NCBI RefSeq assembly: GCF_900100355.1
Contig: NZ_FNFH01000001.1
Coordinates: forward strand, 634,963-698,962
Direction of reading: 5' to 3'
Origin: Microbulbifer yueqingensis
GTDB lineage: Bacteria > Pseudomonadota > Gammaproteobacteria > Pseudomonadales > Cellvibrionaceae
Length of the DNA stretch: 64,000 nt
Shown here: one piece after another, positions 52,955 to 61,972 of the stretch
How the letters are laid out: every line of letters begins with the position of its first letter
Position numbering within the stretch: position 1 is the stretch's first letter
Position numbers and translations under genes: made by a program
Notes under the pieces: model-generated
Databases searched by the model: none
What the model was told of the DNA's origin: nothing
The model's input: only the letters and a program-made list of their open reading frames with translations

Positions 52955-53834
52955 GGGCCACCTCCGGCGCGGGTTCTTTGGCCGACCCACTGGGACGGGA
53001 GACAGTCGCTGCCTGCTCCTGCAGTTGGCGGATATGCCCTACTTCCCGCACCAGCTCGGGCAGCGGCGGGATATTGAAGTCCCGCTCGAGCAGGGTGGGG
53101 AAAACCCCGAAATGCGCGTAGGCTTCCTGTAGCAGCTGCCAGACCGGGTCGATCACCGGCGCGCCGTGGGTATCCACTTTCAGGTCGTCGGCCTCATTGA
53201 AGTGGCCGGCCACGTGCGCGTAACGGATCCTGTCCGCCGGCAATCCGCGCAGGAATTCCCCCGCATCATAGCGATGGTTGATTGAATTCACGTAGATGTT
53301 ATTGACGTCCAGCAACAGGTCGCAGTCCGCCTCGGCCAGCACTGCGTTGAGGAACTCCAGCTCGCTCATTTCACGGGCGGGCGCCGCGTAATAGGAGACA
53401 TTCTCCATGGCGATGCGCTGCTCCAGCACATCCTGTACCTGGCGGATACGGCCCGCGACGTACGCCACCGCCTCTTCAGTAAAGGGAATCGGCAGCAGGT
53501 CGTACAGGTGGCCGTGGTCGGAACAGTAGCTCAGGTGCTCGCTGTAACAGCGGATGCCGTGCTCCCTGATAAATCCTTTCACTGACTTCACCAGCTCCAG
53601 GTCAAGCGGCGCCGGCGAGCCGATGGAGAGGGAGAGACCGTGAATTACGAACGGGTAGCGCTCCGTATACTCGCGGAACCAGCGGCCGTAGCGCCCGCCC
53701 ACATTGATCCAGTTTTCCGGCGCCACCTCGAGGAAATCCACCGCCCCGGTGGGCATCTCCTCTCCCATCATGGAGCGGCGCAGGCCGAGGCCTGCTCCTT
53801 CGACAGGGTATTCAACGGTTTTAGAAATCGTCAT
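52935..53834 (-). CDS. hvfB: MNIO-family (DUF692) multinuclear iron-dependent oxidase, HvfB/BufB type
   Basis: 299 aa, full length. DUF692 TIM-barrel landmarks include [107 protein letters not shown] and [12 protein letters not shown]. The His, Glu, Asp and Asn residues in these blocks are the expected ligands for the two or three irons, as in MbnB. Related enzymes convert cysteines of the precursor into oxazolone/thioamide or similar modified residues. It sits between the Cys-rich precursor (81 bp upstream) and the overlapping partner gene. Confidence 0.93.
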   Translation of the reverse strand: MTISKTVEYPVEGAGLGLRRSMMGEEMPTGAVDFLEVAPENWINVGGRYGRWFREYTERYPFVIHGLSLSIGSPAPLDLELVKSVKGFIREHGIRCYSEHLSYCSDHGHLYDLLPIPFTEEAVAYVAGRIRQVQDVLEQRIAMENVSYYAAPAREMSELEFLNAVLAEADCDLLLDVNNIYVNSINHRYDAGEFLRGLPADRIRYAHVAGHFNEADDLKVDTHGAPVIDPVWQLLQEAYAHFGVFPTLLERDFNIPPLPELVREVGHIRQLQEQAATVSRPSGSAKEPAPEVARVHAYR

Positions 53835-53915
53835 TTCGTTTCTTCTGCTGTCACCAGCGTCAGGCGACGGGGGCAGGGACCTCCACCCTACCCCCGCACC
53901 GGGGATACGAGGCTA

Positions 53916-54248
53916 TCAAGCCCCGCACTTGCCCTCACCACATTTACCTTCGCCTTCCTTCATGCCTTCCATGCCTTCGTGCTCGCCTTCCTCGCCGCAC
54001 TTCCCTTCGCCGCACTTACCTTCGCCTTCTTTCTTCTTGCCTTCTTCGCCGCACTTACCTTCGCCGCACTTGCCTTCTTTCTTCTTGTCGTCGCCGTGCT
54101 CACTGAGCATGGCCAGGTTGTAGCCGGAAGAAAGCTCTTCGGCTGCGAAGGGGTTGGCATTGCCCACGCCCGCAGACACGTTCAGGGAAGCAGACGCGAT
54201 AAAGGCCGCACCGACCGCCGCAGCGAGGGGTAGATTCTTCTTAGTCAT
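53916..54248 (-). CDS. hvfA: HvfA/bufferin-type RiPP precursor with three EGKCGEGKCG blocks
   Basis: 110 aa. The start is the ATG at 54248, preceded by GAGGAG seven bases away; an upstream ATG at 54263 overlaps that site and is rejected. A signal peptide (TKKNLPLAAAVGAAFIASASLNVSA, about 1-26) is followed by a conserved-looking leader (NPFAAEELSSGYNLAM, 32-47) and a core of charged repeats. Six cysteines are at 61, 66, 79, 84, 103 and 108, always in EGKCGEGKCG pairs. The spacing Lys/Glu-rich linkers include KKKEGEGK and EHEGMEGMKEGEGK. This is the substrate type of MNIO enzymes, exported by Sec, with a likely copper-binding or buffering role by analogy with HvfA and bufferins. Confidence 0.92.
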   Translation of the reverse strand: MTKKNLPLAAAVGAAFIASASLNVSAGVGNANPFAAEELSSGYNLAMLSEHGDDKKKEGKCGEGKCGEEGKKKEGEGKCGEGKCGEEGEHEGMEGMKEGEGKCGEGKCGA

Positions 54249-54710
54249 AACAGTTCTCCTCATTAATACTTTAGCTTCTATAAAGGCTCGCGCCGACTGG
54301 CGCTCCTCCGTCGCCTGCCAGCATTATAACGACCACGCGGGGCAGGCCGTCACAGGTTGAGACCGGCCGCATTCTCCCGGCGTTCAATACCGGAGAGTAC
54401 GTTTTTCCGGCTCTCATGGATTTGGTCGCGCCCGGGCTGCAGTTATTACACATAACCATCGCAGTTGCACGGGCAGGAAACGTGCTCCAGTTCAAGTTTC
54501 GGCCGGAGGGAGGGAAGCGGCAGGAAAAAGGAAAGCCGGCGCGCCCAATGGACCAGGCGAGCCGGCCACCGGAAACCCGGTGGAAGCGGAAGGACTTGCC
54601 ATGAAGAAAACCCACACACGGAGGGCGCGCCTGGGCCAGCGACACCCGCCTTCCCTGGCGGGTCACGCTATCTCGCCCGACGGCCGCCTGTCCGTCCCTG
54701 TTACCTACGC
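54249..54710. other. Intergenic region upstream of hvfA
   Basis: About 460 bp containing the presumed promoter of the hvfA operon (minus strand). On that strand, TTTATAGAAGCTAAAGTATTAATG precedes the ribosome binding site and contains TATAGA and TAAAGT as possible -10 elements, but no matching -35 is clear. The half next to hrpA shows no gene or repeat I can support. Confidence 0.45.
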
Positions 54711-57700
54711 TCAGGCGAGCGGATTGGATTGATCGATTTCTGCCCAGAGTTTGTTCAGGCGCTTGCTGGACACAGGCATCAGGGTTTTCAGGGACTGGGC
54801 AAACAGGGAGACACGGAATTCCTCCAGCATCCAGCGGTACTGTGCCAGCTCTGCCTCGGCGGCGATGACCCGGGGACCGTATTTCTCCCAGAGTGCGAGG
54901 AGTGGGTCTGCGGCCTTGTGCCATTCCGCCTGCAGGCGGCGATCGCGGTTCGGGTCCAGCACCGCCTTTTCCAACCGCAGCTCGATGCCCTTCAGGTAGC
55001 GGGAGTACTGGCGCAGCCACTCGAGCGGCGTATCGAACAGGAGGCCGCGATAGAACAGCAGCTGCAACTGCTGCTGGATGTCGCCCACCGCCATGGCCAC
55101 CGCCAGGTTTTTCTGCTGCTTCATCTGCTTGCGCAGGGGCACCAGCTGCGCCAGCGCCTTGACCAGCAGCGCGGCGATTTCCTGGGCCATGCCCACCAGC
55201 TCACCGCTGCGCTCGAGAGCCTGGCGGAATTCCGCCTCGCTGCGCGGCCACTGCTCGCCTGGCCAGAACAGCTCCCGCACCGCCGCCATCAGGATATCGT
55301 CGGCCACCTCTTCCCGCCGGCCGAGGTCCGCTGCACTGAGGCCCAGTTCCTTGCCGCGCAGCAGCTCCTTGCGCAGGTATTTCACCGGCTCCGGCAGGTG
55401 CAGCAGTGCCAGGCGGCAGGTACCGGCGCGCGACAGTCGCCAGGCCTCGCGGGGGTTGTCGAGGAGCTTCAGGGCTACGCTGTCCCCCTCATCCACCAGC
55501 GCCGGGTAGGCGCGCACCTTCAGCCCGCCCTGCTCCAGGGTATGGGTTTCCGGCAGGTCGCCGAAATCCCAGCTGGTGATGCCGCTGCGCTCGAATTCGT
55601 CGCCGGCGCTCGCCAGCTTCTGTTGTACCCGGTCCCGGTAGCGGGCCTGCAGGGTAGCCAGGTCCCGGTCCTGGTCGATCAGCTCACCCTCTTCATCCAT
55701 CACCTGGATATTGAAGCGGTAGAAATCCTCCAGCGACTGCTCCGCGGACTCCCAGGCCGCTTCCGGCAATTCCTGTGCGGTCTGCCGCTTGAGTTCGCGC
55801 GCCAGTGCCTGCCACAACGGTGTATTGTCGGCGAGCATACGCGGCAGCGCGCGGTCCACGGCCGCCGGCACCGGCACAAAATATTTACGCCACTGCTTGG
55901 GCAGTGCCTTTACCAGTGCAATGCACTTGTCGCGCAACAGGCCGGGCACCAGCCAGCTGAGCCGCGCTGCCGGCACCTGGTGCAGGGCTCCCACCGGCAC
56001 CTGGATGCTGACCCCGTCATCCACCGCACCGGGCTCGAAGTGGTAGCCGAGCGGAAACTCGATCCCACCCGCCTGCAACGTGTCGGGAAACTGCGCCTCG
56101 CCCACGTGATCGGCGCTCTGCTGCATCAGCAGCTCGCGGGGAATGAACAGTAATTCCGGATCTGCCGCCTCGGCCTTTTTCCGCCAGTGCTCGAAGCCGG
56201 CCAGGTTGACGATATCCGCGGGGACGCGCTCGTCGAAAAAGCGGAACACCACCTCGTCATCCACAAGGATGTCGCGCCGGCGCGACTTGGCCTCGAGATC
56301 GCCCAGCTCCTCCAGCAGGGCCTGGTAGTGCCGGAAGAACTTTCCCTTGCCGCGGCGATTCTTGTCGTAGCGCTGCTCCACCAGGGCCTGGCGGATAAAC
56401 ACTTCGCGCGCGGTTTTCGGGTCCAGCTTGCCGAAGTGGATACGCCGCTTCTCCACCAGCACCAGGCCGTAGAGGGAAATTTTCTCGTAGGCCATCACCT
56501 GCCCCGCACGGGCGTCGTAATGGGGTTCGAAATAGTTGCGTTTCACCAGGTGCTCGGCTGCACCCAGCGCCCAGTCGGGCTCGATCTTTGCCACCGTGTG
56601 CGCGAACAGCCGGCTGGTTTCCAGCAGCTGGCCGGCCACCACCCAGCGGGGCGGTTTCTTGAACTGGCCCGAGCCCGGGAAAATGTGGAAGCGCCGGTTG
56701 CGGCAGCCCAGGAATTCCTTGTTCTCGTCGCGCACGCCGATATTGCCCAGCAGGCCCGGCAGGATCGCGCGGTGCACCGCTGCGTAGTCGGCCGGCTCGC
56801 GGTTTTCCTTCAGCTTGATATCACTGCCCAGGTCGCGGCTGGCCACCCGCAACTGGTGGTGGATGTCCCGCCACTCGCGCATGCGCATCCACGAGAGGAA
56901 ATTCTTCTGGCACCACTTGCGCAGCTGGTTCTGGCTGAGCTCCTGGCGCTGTTCCTCAAAGGCATCCCAGAGCTGCACATAGGAGAGGAAATCGGATTTT
57001 TCGTGCTGCCACTGCCGGTGCTTCTCGTCCGCGGCCTGGCGCTTTTCCGCCGGGCGCTCGCGCGGGTCCTGCACCGCCAGCGCACTGACAATAACCAGCA
57101 GTTCCCGCAGGCAATCGTGCTCGCGGGCGGCCAGTAACATGCGCCCCAGCTGCGGGTCCAGCGGCAGCCGCGACAGGGCACGGCCCAGGGGCGTCACCCG
57201 GCCGCGACTGTCCACCGCCTGCAGTTCCTCCAGCAGCTTGTAACCGTCGTTAATCAGGCGCTGGTCGGGCGGGTCGACAAAGGGGAATTCGCGGATATCG
57301 CCGATGCGCAGCTGCAGCATCTGCAGGATGACCGCGCCCAGGTTGGTGCGCAGGATCTCGGCATCGGTGAACTCCGGGCGCTGCAGGAAATCGCTCTCCT
57401 CGTACAGGCGCACGCAGACCCCGGCACTCACCCGGCCACAGCGCCCCGCGCGCTGGTTGGCGCTGGCCTGGGAGATGGCCTCCACCGGCAGGCGCTGGAT
57501 CTTGCTGCGGTAACTGTAACGGCTGATGCGCGCAGTGCCCGGGTCGATCACGTAGCGGATGCCGGGCACGGTGATGGAGGTCTCGGCCACGTTGGTGGCC
57601 AGCACTATGCGCCGGCCCCTTCGCGAGGATGAAGAGTGGCCACTGAAGACCTTGTTCTGCTCCGCCAGGCTGAGGCGCGCATACAGGGGCAGCACCTCCA

Positions 57701-58676
57701 GTTGCGGGATATGGGCATCGCGCAACGCCTTCGCGCACTCGCGGATCTCGCGCTCGCCGCTCATGAATACCAGGATGTCGCCGCCGCGCCGGGAACTTTG
57801 CTTCTCCTCCTGCAGCAGTTCGTCCACCGCCGCTATGACCTGGTCGCTGAGGTCCGCATCGCTGTCCGCGGGCGGCCGGTAGTGGATCTCCACCGGGTAG
57901 GTGCGGCCGGAAACCTCGATGATGGGTGCGTCGTCGAAGTGGCTGGAGAATTTCTCCAGGTCGATGGTGGCCGAGGTGATGATCAGCTTCAGGTCGGGGC
58001 GTTTCGGCAGCAGGGTCTTGAGGTAACCGAGCAGGAAGTCGATGTTGAGGCTGCGCTCGTGGGCCTCGTCGATGATCAGGGTATCGTACTTGTTGAGCAG
58101 CGGGTCCCGCTGGATCTCGGCCAGCAGGATGCCGTCGGTCATCAGCTTGACGTGGGTGTGCTCGGTACTGTGGTCGGTAAAGCGCACCTGGTAGCCCACC
58201 GACTGGCCGAGCGGCTGCTGCAGTTCCTCGGCGATGCGATTGGCAACCGTGCGCGCGGCGATCCGCCGCGGCTGGGTGTGGCCGATCTGGCCATAGACGC
58301 CCCGGCCCAGTTCCAGGCAGATCTTGGGCAGCTGGGTGGTCTTGCCGGAGCCGGTCTCGCCCGCCACCACCACCACCTGGTTGGCCGCGATAAGCTCCGC
58401 GATTTCCTCCCGCCGCGCCACCACCGGCAACTCTTCCGGCCAGCTGGCCCGGGGCAGCTTCTCCCGGCGCGCCGCTGCCAGCGCCTGGGAGGCCTGCAGC
58501 TCTGTCTCCAGCTGTGCCAGCATCCGGTCCACGGGCTTGCCGTCCTGCAGGCGCCGGCGCGCGGTCCCGAGGGTCTTGCGCAGGCGGTGGCGGTCCCGCC
58601 CCATGCACTCGGCCAGGAGGGACTCAAACTGCGCGCTCAGGGCTTTGAGGGCGGCGGTGGTGTCGGTATGACTCAT
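54711..58676 (-). CDS. hrpA: ATP-dependent RNA helicase HrpA (DEAH box)
   Basis: 1321 aa from the ATG at 58676 (MSHTDTTAALKALSAQF). It is the usual length for HrpA. The core has Walker A GETGSGKTTQLPKI, TQPRRIAARTVANRIAEEL, DEAHERSLNIDFLLGYLK, SATID, the HA2/motif VI block ANQRAGRCGRVSAGVCVRLY and RRIVLATNVAETSITVPGIRYVID. The long C-terminal region contains the DUF3418-type domain with SWLVPGLLRDKCIALVKALPKQWRKYFVPVP. HrpA acts on ribosome-stalled mRNA in E. coli. It is a single gene next to the hvf operon on the same strand but with a large gap, so probably separate. Confidence 0.96.
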   Translation of the reverse strand: MSHTDTTAALKALSAQFESLLAECMGRDRHRLRKTLGTARRRLQDGKPVDRMLAQLETELQASQALAAARREKLPRASWPEELPVVARREEIAELIAANQVVVVAGETGSGKTTQLPKICLELGRGVYGQIGHTQPRRIAARTVANRIAEELQQPLGQSVGYQVRFTDHSTEHTHVKLMTDGILLAEIQRDPLLNKYDTLIIDEAHERSLNIDFLLGYLKTLLPKRPDLKLIITSATIDLEKFSSHFDDAPIIEVSGRTYPVEIHYRPPADSDADLSDQVIAAVDELLQEEKQSSRRGGDILVFMSGEREIRECAKALRDAHIPQLEVLPLYARLSLAEQNKVFSGHSSSSRRGRRIVLATNVAETSITVPGIRYVIDPGTARISRYSYRSKIQRLPVEAISQASANQRAGRCGRVSAGVCVRLYEESDFLQRPEFTDAEILRTNLGAVILQMLQLRIGDIREFPFVDPPDQRLINDGYKLLEELQAVDSRGRVTPLGRALSRLPLDPQLGRMLLAAREHDCLRELLVIVSALAVQDPRERPAEKRQAADEKHRQWQHEKSDFLSYVQLWDAFEEQRQELSQNQLRKWCQKNFLSWMRMREWRDIHHQLRVASRDLGSDIKLKENREPADYAAVHRAILPGLLGNIGVRDENKEFLGCRNRRFHIFPGSGQFKKPPRWVVAGQLLETSRLFAHTVAKIEPDWALGAAEHLVKRNYFEPHYDARAGQVMAYEKISLYGLVLVEKRRIHFGKLDPKTAREVFIRQALVEQRYDKNRRGKGKFFRHYQALLEELGDLEAKSRRRDILVDDEVVFRFFDERVPADIVNLAGFEHWRKKAEAADPELLFIPRELLMQQSADHVGEAQFPDTLQAGGIEFPLGYHFEPGAVDDGVSIQVPVGALHQVPAARLSWLVPGLLRDKCIALVKALPKQWRKYFVPVPAAVDRALPRMLADNTPLWQALARELKRQTAQELPEAAWESAEQSLEDFYRFNIQVMDEEGELIDQDRDLATLQARYRDRVQQKLASAGDEFERSGITSWDFGDLPETHTLEQGGLKVRAYPALVDEGDSVALKLLDNPREAWRLSRAGTCRLALLHLPEPVKYLRKELLRGKELGLSAADLGRREEVADDILMAAVRELFWPGEQWPRSEAEFRQALERSGELVGMAQEIAALLVKALAQLVPLRKQMKQQKNLAVAMAVGDIQQQLQLLFYRGLLFDTPLEWLRQYSRYLKGIELRLEKAVLDPNRDRRLQAEWHKAADPLLALWEKYGPRVIAAEAELAQYRWMLEEFRVSLFAQSLKTLMPVSSKRLNKLWAEIDQSNPLA

Positions 58677-59170
58677 AATCCGGGGAACTGACTGCAAACC
58701 CGCGATTATACCTGCTGGGCGAGCCGCGGGCTAAATGCCCCCGGGACAGTCAAACGGAACGCACCGGTCCCCGTGGCCTATCGAGGCTCCTGGAACAACC
58801 GCAGAACCTGTCTCCGTGCCACACCTGGGCTTCACAACTCCCGTGGAGCGTACCGTGGCCACTGGATGCCGGCATGACAACAGAGATAGGGGGCCGACGG
58901 CCTGAGCGGTCAGGACGACCGCGAAGGCCTCCAGGTAACGAGCGGCACAGGAACGTGCCGCCGCCGGCAGGGCCGGCGCAAGCCCGGGGGGGCCAGCAGG
59001 TCCGCGCACCTGCGCCAGTATCCAACGGGCGACGGAGTGCCCCGGTCAGGACGACCGGGGCACTCCACTAGGTAAACTGGCGCTCAACTATACTCATGGA
59101 AATCCCGTCCCCAGTTCTGCTGGAGAGGCGGCACATTGTCCTATGCCCGAGGCTTGCCAGAGGTACCTTC
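58677..59170. other. Intergenic region between hrpA and the peptide transporter
   Basis: The two genes are divergent, so promoters for both are expected. It includes a short family-3 hairpin remnant (CTGGATGCCGGCATGAC, 58862-58878). No gene is supported. Confidence 0.5.
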
Positions 59171-60646
59171 ATGCAAGATCTCAAGCCCAGACCGCCCTCC
59201 TCCGCCGGCGAGATGCTCGGCCACCCCAAGGGACTGTTCCTTCTGTTCGGCACCGAAATGTGGGAACGGCTGAGTTACTACGGGATGCGCGGCATTTTCG
59301 TGTTTTACCTGACCTCAGCGGCCGCCGCCGCGGCATTTGGCTGGGAGCAGCTGTCGGATGTGGAGCTGCAGTCCAAGGCCCTGAGTTACCTGGGCTGGTA
59401 CGCGATGCTCGTGTACCTGACGCCCATCATCGGCGGCTGGATGGCCGACAACAGCTGGGGCCAGCGGCGCTGCATCATGTTCGGCGGCACCCTGATGATG
59501 CTGGGCCAGTTTGCACTCGGCTTTCCCCACGGCTGGCTGCCCGACGGTACCCAGATCTATATGCTGTGGCTGGGGCTCGGCCTGCTGATCGTCGGCAACG
59601 GCTTCTTCAAGCCCAACATCTCTACCATGGTGGGGGACCTCTACGAGGAGGGCGACCGCCGGCGCGACACCGCCTTCACGATTTTCTATATGGGTATCAA
59701 CCTGGGCTCGATCCTGGGGTACCTGGTGATCGGCTGGATCGGCGAGAAGATCAATTACCAGCTGGCTTTCTTTACTGCGGGTGTGGGTATGCTGCTGGGC
59801 CTGCTGCTGCAGATGACGCAGGCGAAGAAATTCCTGGGCGATATCGGCGTGCAGCCCTCGGCCAAGCTCGGGCTCAAGAAGGAAGCCGGGGACAGGCACA
59901 AGCCACTCAGCCCGGAGGAGCGCGACCGCATCAAGGTAATCCTGATACTGGGTGTGTTCACGGTAATTTTCTGGGCCGGTTTCGAGCAGGCGGCGGGCTC
60001 GATGAACCTGTTCGCCAAGTACCAGACCGACCTGAATGTGATGGGGTACGAGATCCCGGCCAGCTGGCTACAGATGGTGAACCCGCTGTTTATCATCATC
60101 CTGGCCCCGGTCATGGCGAGCATCTGGGTCGGGCTGGGTGCCCGCGAGCCGAGCTCGCCCGGCAAGTTCAGTATGGGGCTGGTATTCCTGGGCCTGGGCT
60201 TTGTGGCCATGTGCGGCGCGGCGTTGCAGATCGGCGATTCGGAAACCATCAAGGCCAGCATCTGGTGGCTGGTGTTTGCCTACATCTTCCACACCATCGG
60301 CGAGCTGTGCCTGTCGCCGATCGGCCTGTCGATGGTGACCAAACTGTCGCCGCTGCGCTACCTGTCGCTGATGATGGGGCTGTGGTTCGCCTTTATCGGC
60401 ATTGCCAACAAGGGCGCGGCGGAAATCGGTAAGCTGGTGGGCGAGACGGGTCCGCTGGCAACTTTCGGCGGCGTGGCCATCGCCGCGATCGGTGCCGGGA
60501 TCATCCTGTTCTTCATCCGCGAGAAGCTGGTGGACTGGATGCACGGCGCCGAGGAAGCGCACGTGGAGCTGGGCCCGACCACCCAGGAGGAGTACGGCAT
60601 CACTGCCGACCACGAGGGCGCCCCACGGCGGCACTTCAAGCAATAG
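59171..60646 (+). CDS. Proton-dependent oligopeptide transporter (POT/PTR2 family)
   Basis: 491 aa from the ATG at 59171 (MQDLKPRPPSSAGEML), with AGAGG upstream; an in-frame start at 59096 has no support. POT hallmarks: the ExxER motif in FGTEMWERLSYYGMRGIFVFYLTSA, the PTR2 signature in PIIGGWMADNSWGQRRCIMFGG, NGFFKPNISTMVGDLYEEGDRRRDTAFTIFYMGINLGSILGYLV, FEQAAGSMNLFAKYQTDL and FAYIFHTIGELCLSPIGLSMVTKLSP. It imports di- and tripeptides with protons at the inner membrane. It is a single gene followed by a REP-like element at 60669. Confidence 0.94.
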   Translation: MQDLKPRPPSSAGEMLGHPKGLFLLFGTEMWERLSYYGMRGIFVFYLTSAAAAAAFGWEQLSDVELQSKALSYLGWYAMLVYLTPIIGGWMADNSWGQRRCIMFGGTLMMLGQFALGFPHGWLPDGTQIYMLWLGLGLLIVGNGFFKPNISTMVGDLYEEGDRRRDTAFTIFYMGINLGSILGYLVIGWIGEKINYQLAFFTAGVGMLLGLLLQMTQAKKFLGDIGVQPSAKLGLKKEAGDRHKPLSPEERDRIKVILILGVFTVIFWAGFEQAAGSMNLFAKYQTDLNVMGYEIPASWLQMVNPLFIIILAPVMASIWVGLGAREPSSPGKFSMGLVFLGLGFVAMCGAALQIGDSETIKASIWWLVFAYIFHTIGELCLSPIGLSMVTKLSPLRYLSLMMGLWFAFIGIANKGAAEIGKLVGETGPLATFGGVAIAAIGAGIILFFIREKLVDWMHGAEEAHVELGPTTQEEYGITADHEGAPRRHFKQ

Positions 60647-60668
60647 GATGCCCTGGCCGGAGTGAGCT

Positions 60669-60691
60669 GTAGGAGCGGCCCATGGCCGCGA
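60669..60691 (+). repeat. REP-like palindrome, family 1
   Basis: GTAGGAGCGGCCCATGGCCGCGA, 22 bases after the transporter stop. Identical to the copy at 48674-48696. Confidence 0.8.
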
Positions 60692-60776
60692 CCGGGCCGA
60701 CGGGTAATTCGGAATTACCGGACGGCCCGCGACCGCCAGCCCCGCTTCCAGGCCGGCGCGCCCGGGCGCCCTGGGC

Positions 60777-61958
60777 TCAGCGCCCCTTCACCAGCCGGGC
60801 AATGGCCCGGTCGAGCCCCTCCAGGGTCATGGGGTACATGCGGTCGCCGACGAGCTGCCGGGTCATGCCGATACTGGGCGTGTACTGCCAGTATTCCTCA
60901 CCCACCGGGTTGAGCCACACCAGTTCCGGCCAGGTATCCGCCACCCGCTCCATCCAGGCCGCGCCGGGCTCCTCGTTCATATGCTCGACACTGCCGTAGC
61001 GGTGCGTGATCTCGTAGGGAGCCATGGAGGCATCGCCGACGAAGATTACCTTGTAATCGCGCCCGTAGGTTCGCAGCACTTCCAGCAGTGGGGTGGTTTC
61101 CCGGTAACGACGCTGGTTGTCCCTCCAGACGTGCTCGTAGATGAAGTTGTGGAAATAGAAATATTCCAGGTGCTTGAACTCCGAGCGGCAGGCGGAGAAG
61201 AGTTCTTCACACGACTGGATATGGGAATCCATCGAACCGCCGACGTCGAAGAAGATCAGTACCTTGATGGCGTTGTGGCGCTCCGGGACCATCTTGATAT
61301 CCAGCAGTCCCGCGTTGCGGGCGGTGGAGGAGATGGTATCGTCCAGGTCCAGTTCCTCGGCGGCGCCACTGCGGGCAAATTTGCGCAGCTTGCGCAGCGC
61401 CACCTGGATGTTGCGCGTGCCCAGTGACACGCTGTCGTCCAGGTTGCGAAACTCGCGTTTCTGCCAGACCTTGGCAGCCGAACGATTGCGACTGCTACCG
61501 CCCACGCGGATGCCCTCCGGATTGTAACCGCCATTGCCGAACGGGCTGGTCCCCCCGGTGCCGATCCATTTGTTGCCGCCGCTGTGGCGCTCCTTCTGCT
61601 CGTCGAGCCGCTTCTGGAATTCCTCCAGCAGCTTTTCCAGCCCGCCGAGACTTTCTATTTTTGCCTTTTCCTCTTCGGAGAGCTGCTTGAGGAATTCGGC
61701 CCGCACCCACTCCTCCGGGATCATCTGCTCGAGCAGGTCATCCAGGGTTTCCAGGTCCTTGAAATAGGCATCGAAGGCGCGATCGAACTTGTCGAAGTGC
61801 TTCTCGTCCTTCACCAGGCAGGTGCGCGCGAGGAAATAGAACTCCTCCAGGTCGGCGAACACCAGCCGCTGCTGCAGGGCTTCCAGCAGGGCCAGCAGCT
61901 CGGTGATAGACGCCGGCAGTTTGTAGCGACGCAGGTTGAGGAAGAATCCAATCAGCAT
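60777..61958 (-). CDS. CoxE-like VWA-domain protein
   Basis: 393 aa. The N-terminal half is helical (RRYKLPASITELLALLEALQQRL; LLEQMIPEEWVRAEFLKQLSEEEKAKIESLGG), then a GNKWIGTGGTSPFGNGGYNPEGIRVG linker, and a C-terminal VWA domain with a MIDAS-like FFDVGGSMDSHI, HFEYFYFHNFIY-type strand and VIFVGDASMAPYEITHRYGSVEHMNEEPG. It lies 14 bp after the MoxR gene. MoxR-VWA pairs act as chaperone-like machines in metal-centre or complex assembly. The client here is unknown because no other partner gene follows. Confidence 0.88.
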   Translation of the reverse strand: MLIGFFLNLRRYKLPASITELLALLEALQQRLVFADLEEFYFLARTCLVKDEKHFDKFDRAFDAYFKDLETLDDLLEQMIPEEWVRAEFLKQLSEEEKAKIESLGGLEKLLEEFQKRLDEQKERHSGGNKWIGTGGTSPFGNGGYNPEGIRVGGSSRNRSAAKVWQKREFRNLDDSVSLGTRNIQVALRKLRKFARSGAAEELDLDDTISSTARNAGLLDIKMVPERHNAIKVLIFFDVGGSMDSHIQSCEELFSACRSEFKHLEYFYFHNFIYEHVWRDNQRRYRETTPLLEVLRTYGRDYKVIFVGDASMAPYEITHRYGSVEHMNEEPGAAWMERVADTWPELVWLNPVGEEYWQYTPSIGMTRQLVGDRMYPMTLEGLDRAIARLVKGR

Positions 61959-61972
61959 GGGAAAGGATCAGC

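Noticed and set aside
54465..56153. A 562-codon open frame on the plus strand
   Set aside because: It lies antisense to hrpA, whose protein is a clear, full-length family member. High GC produces long shadow frames; this one has no domains.
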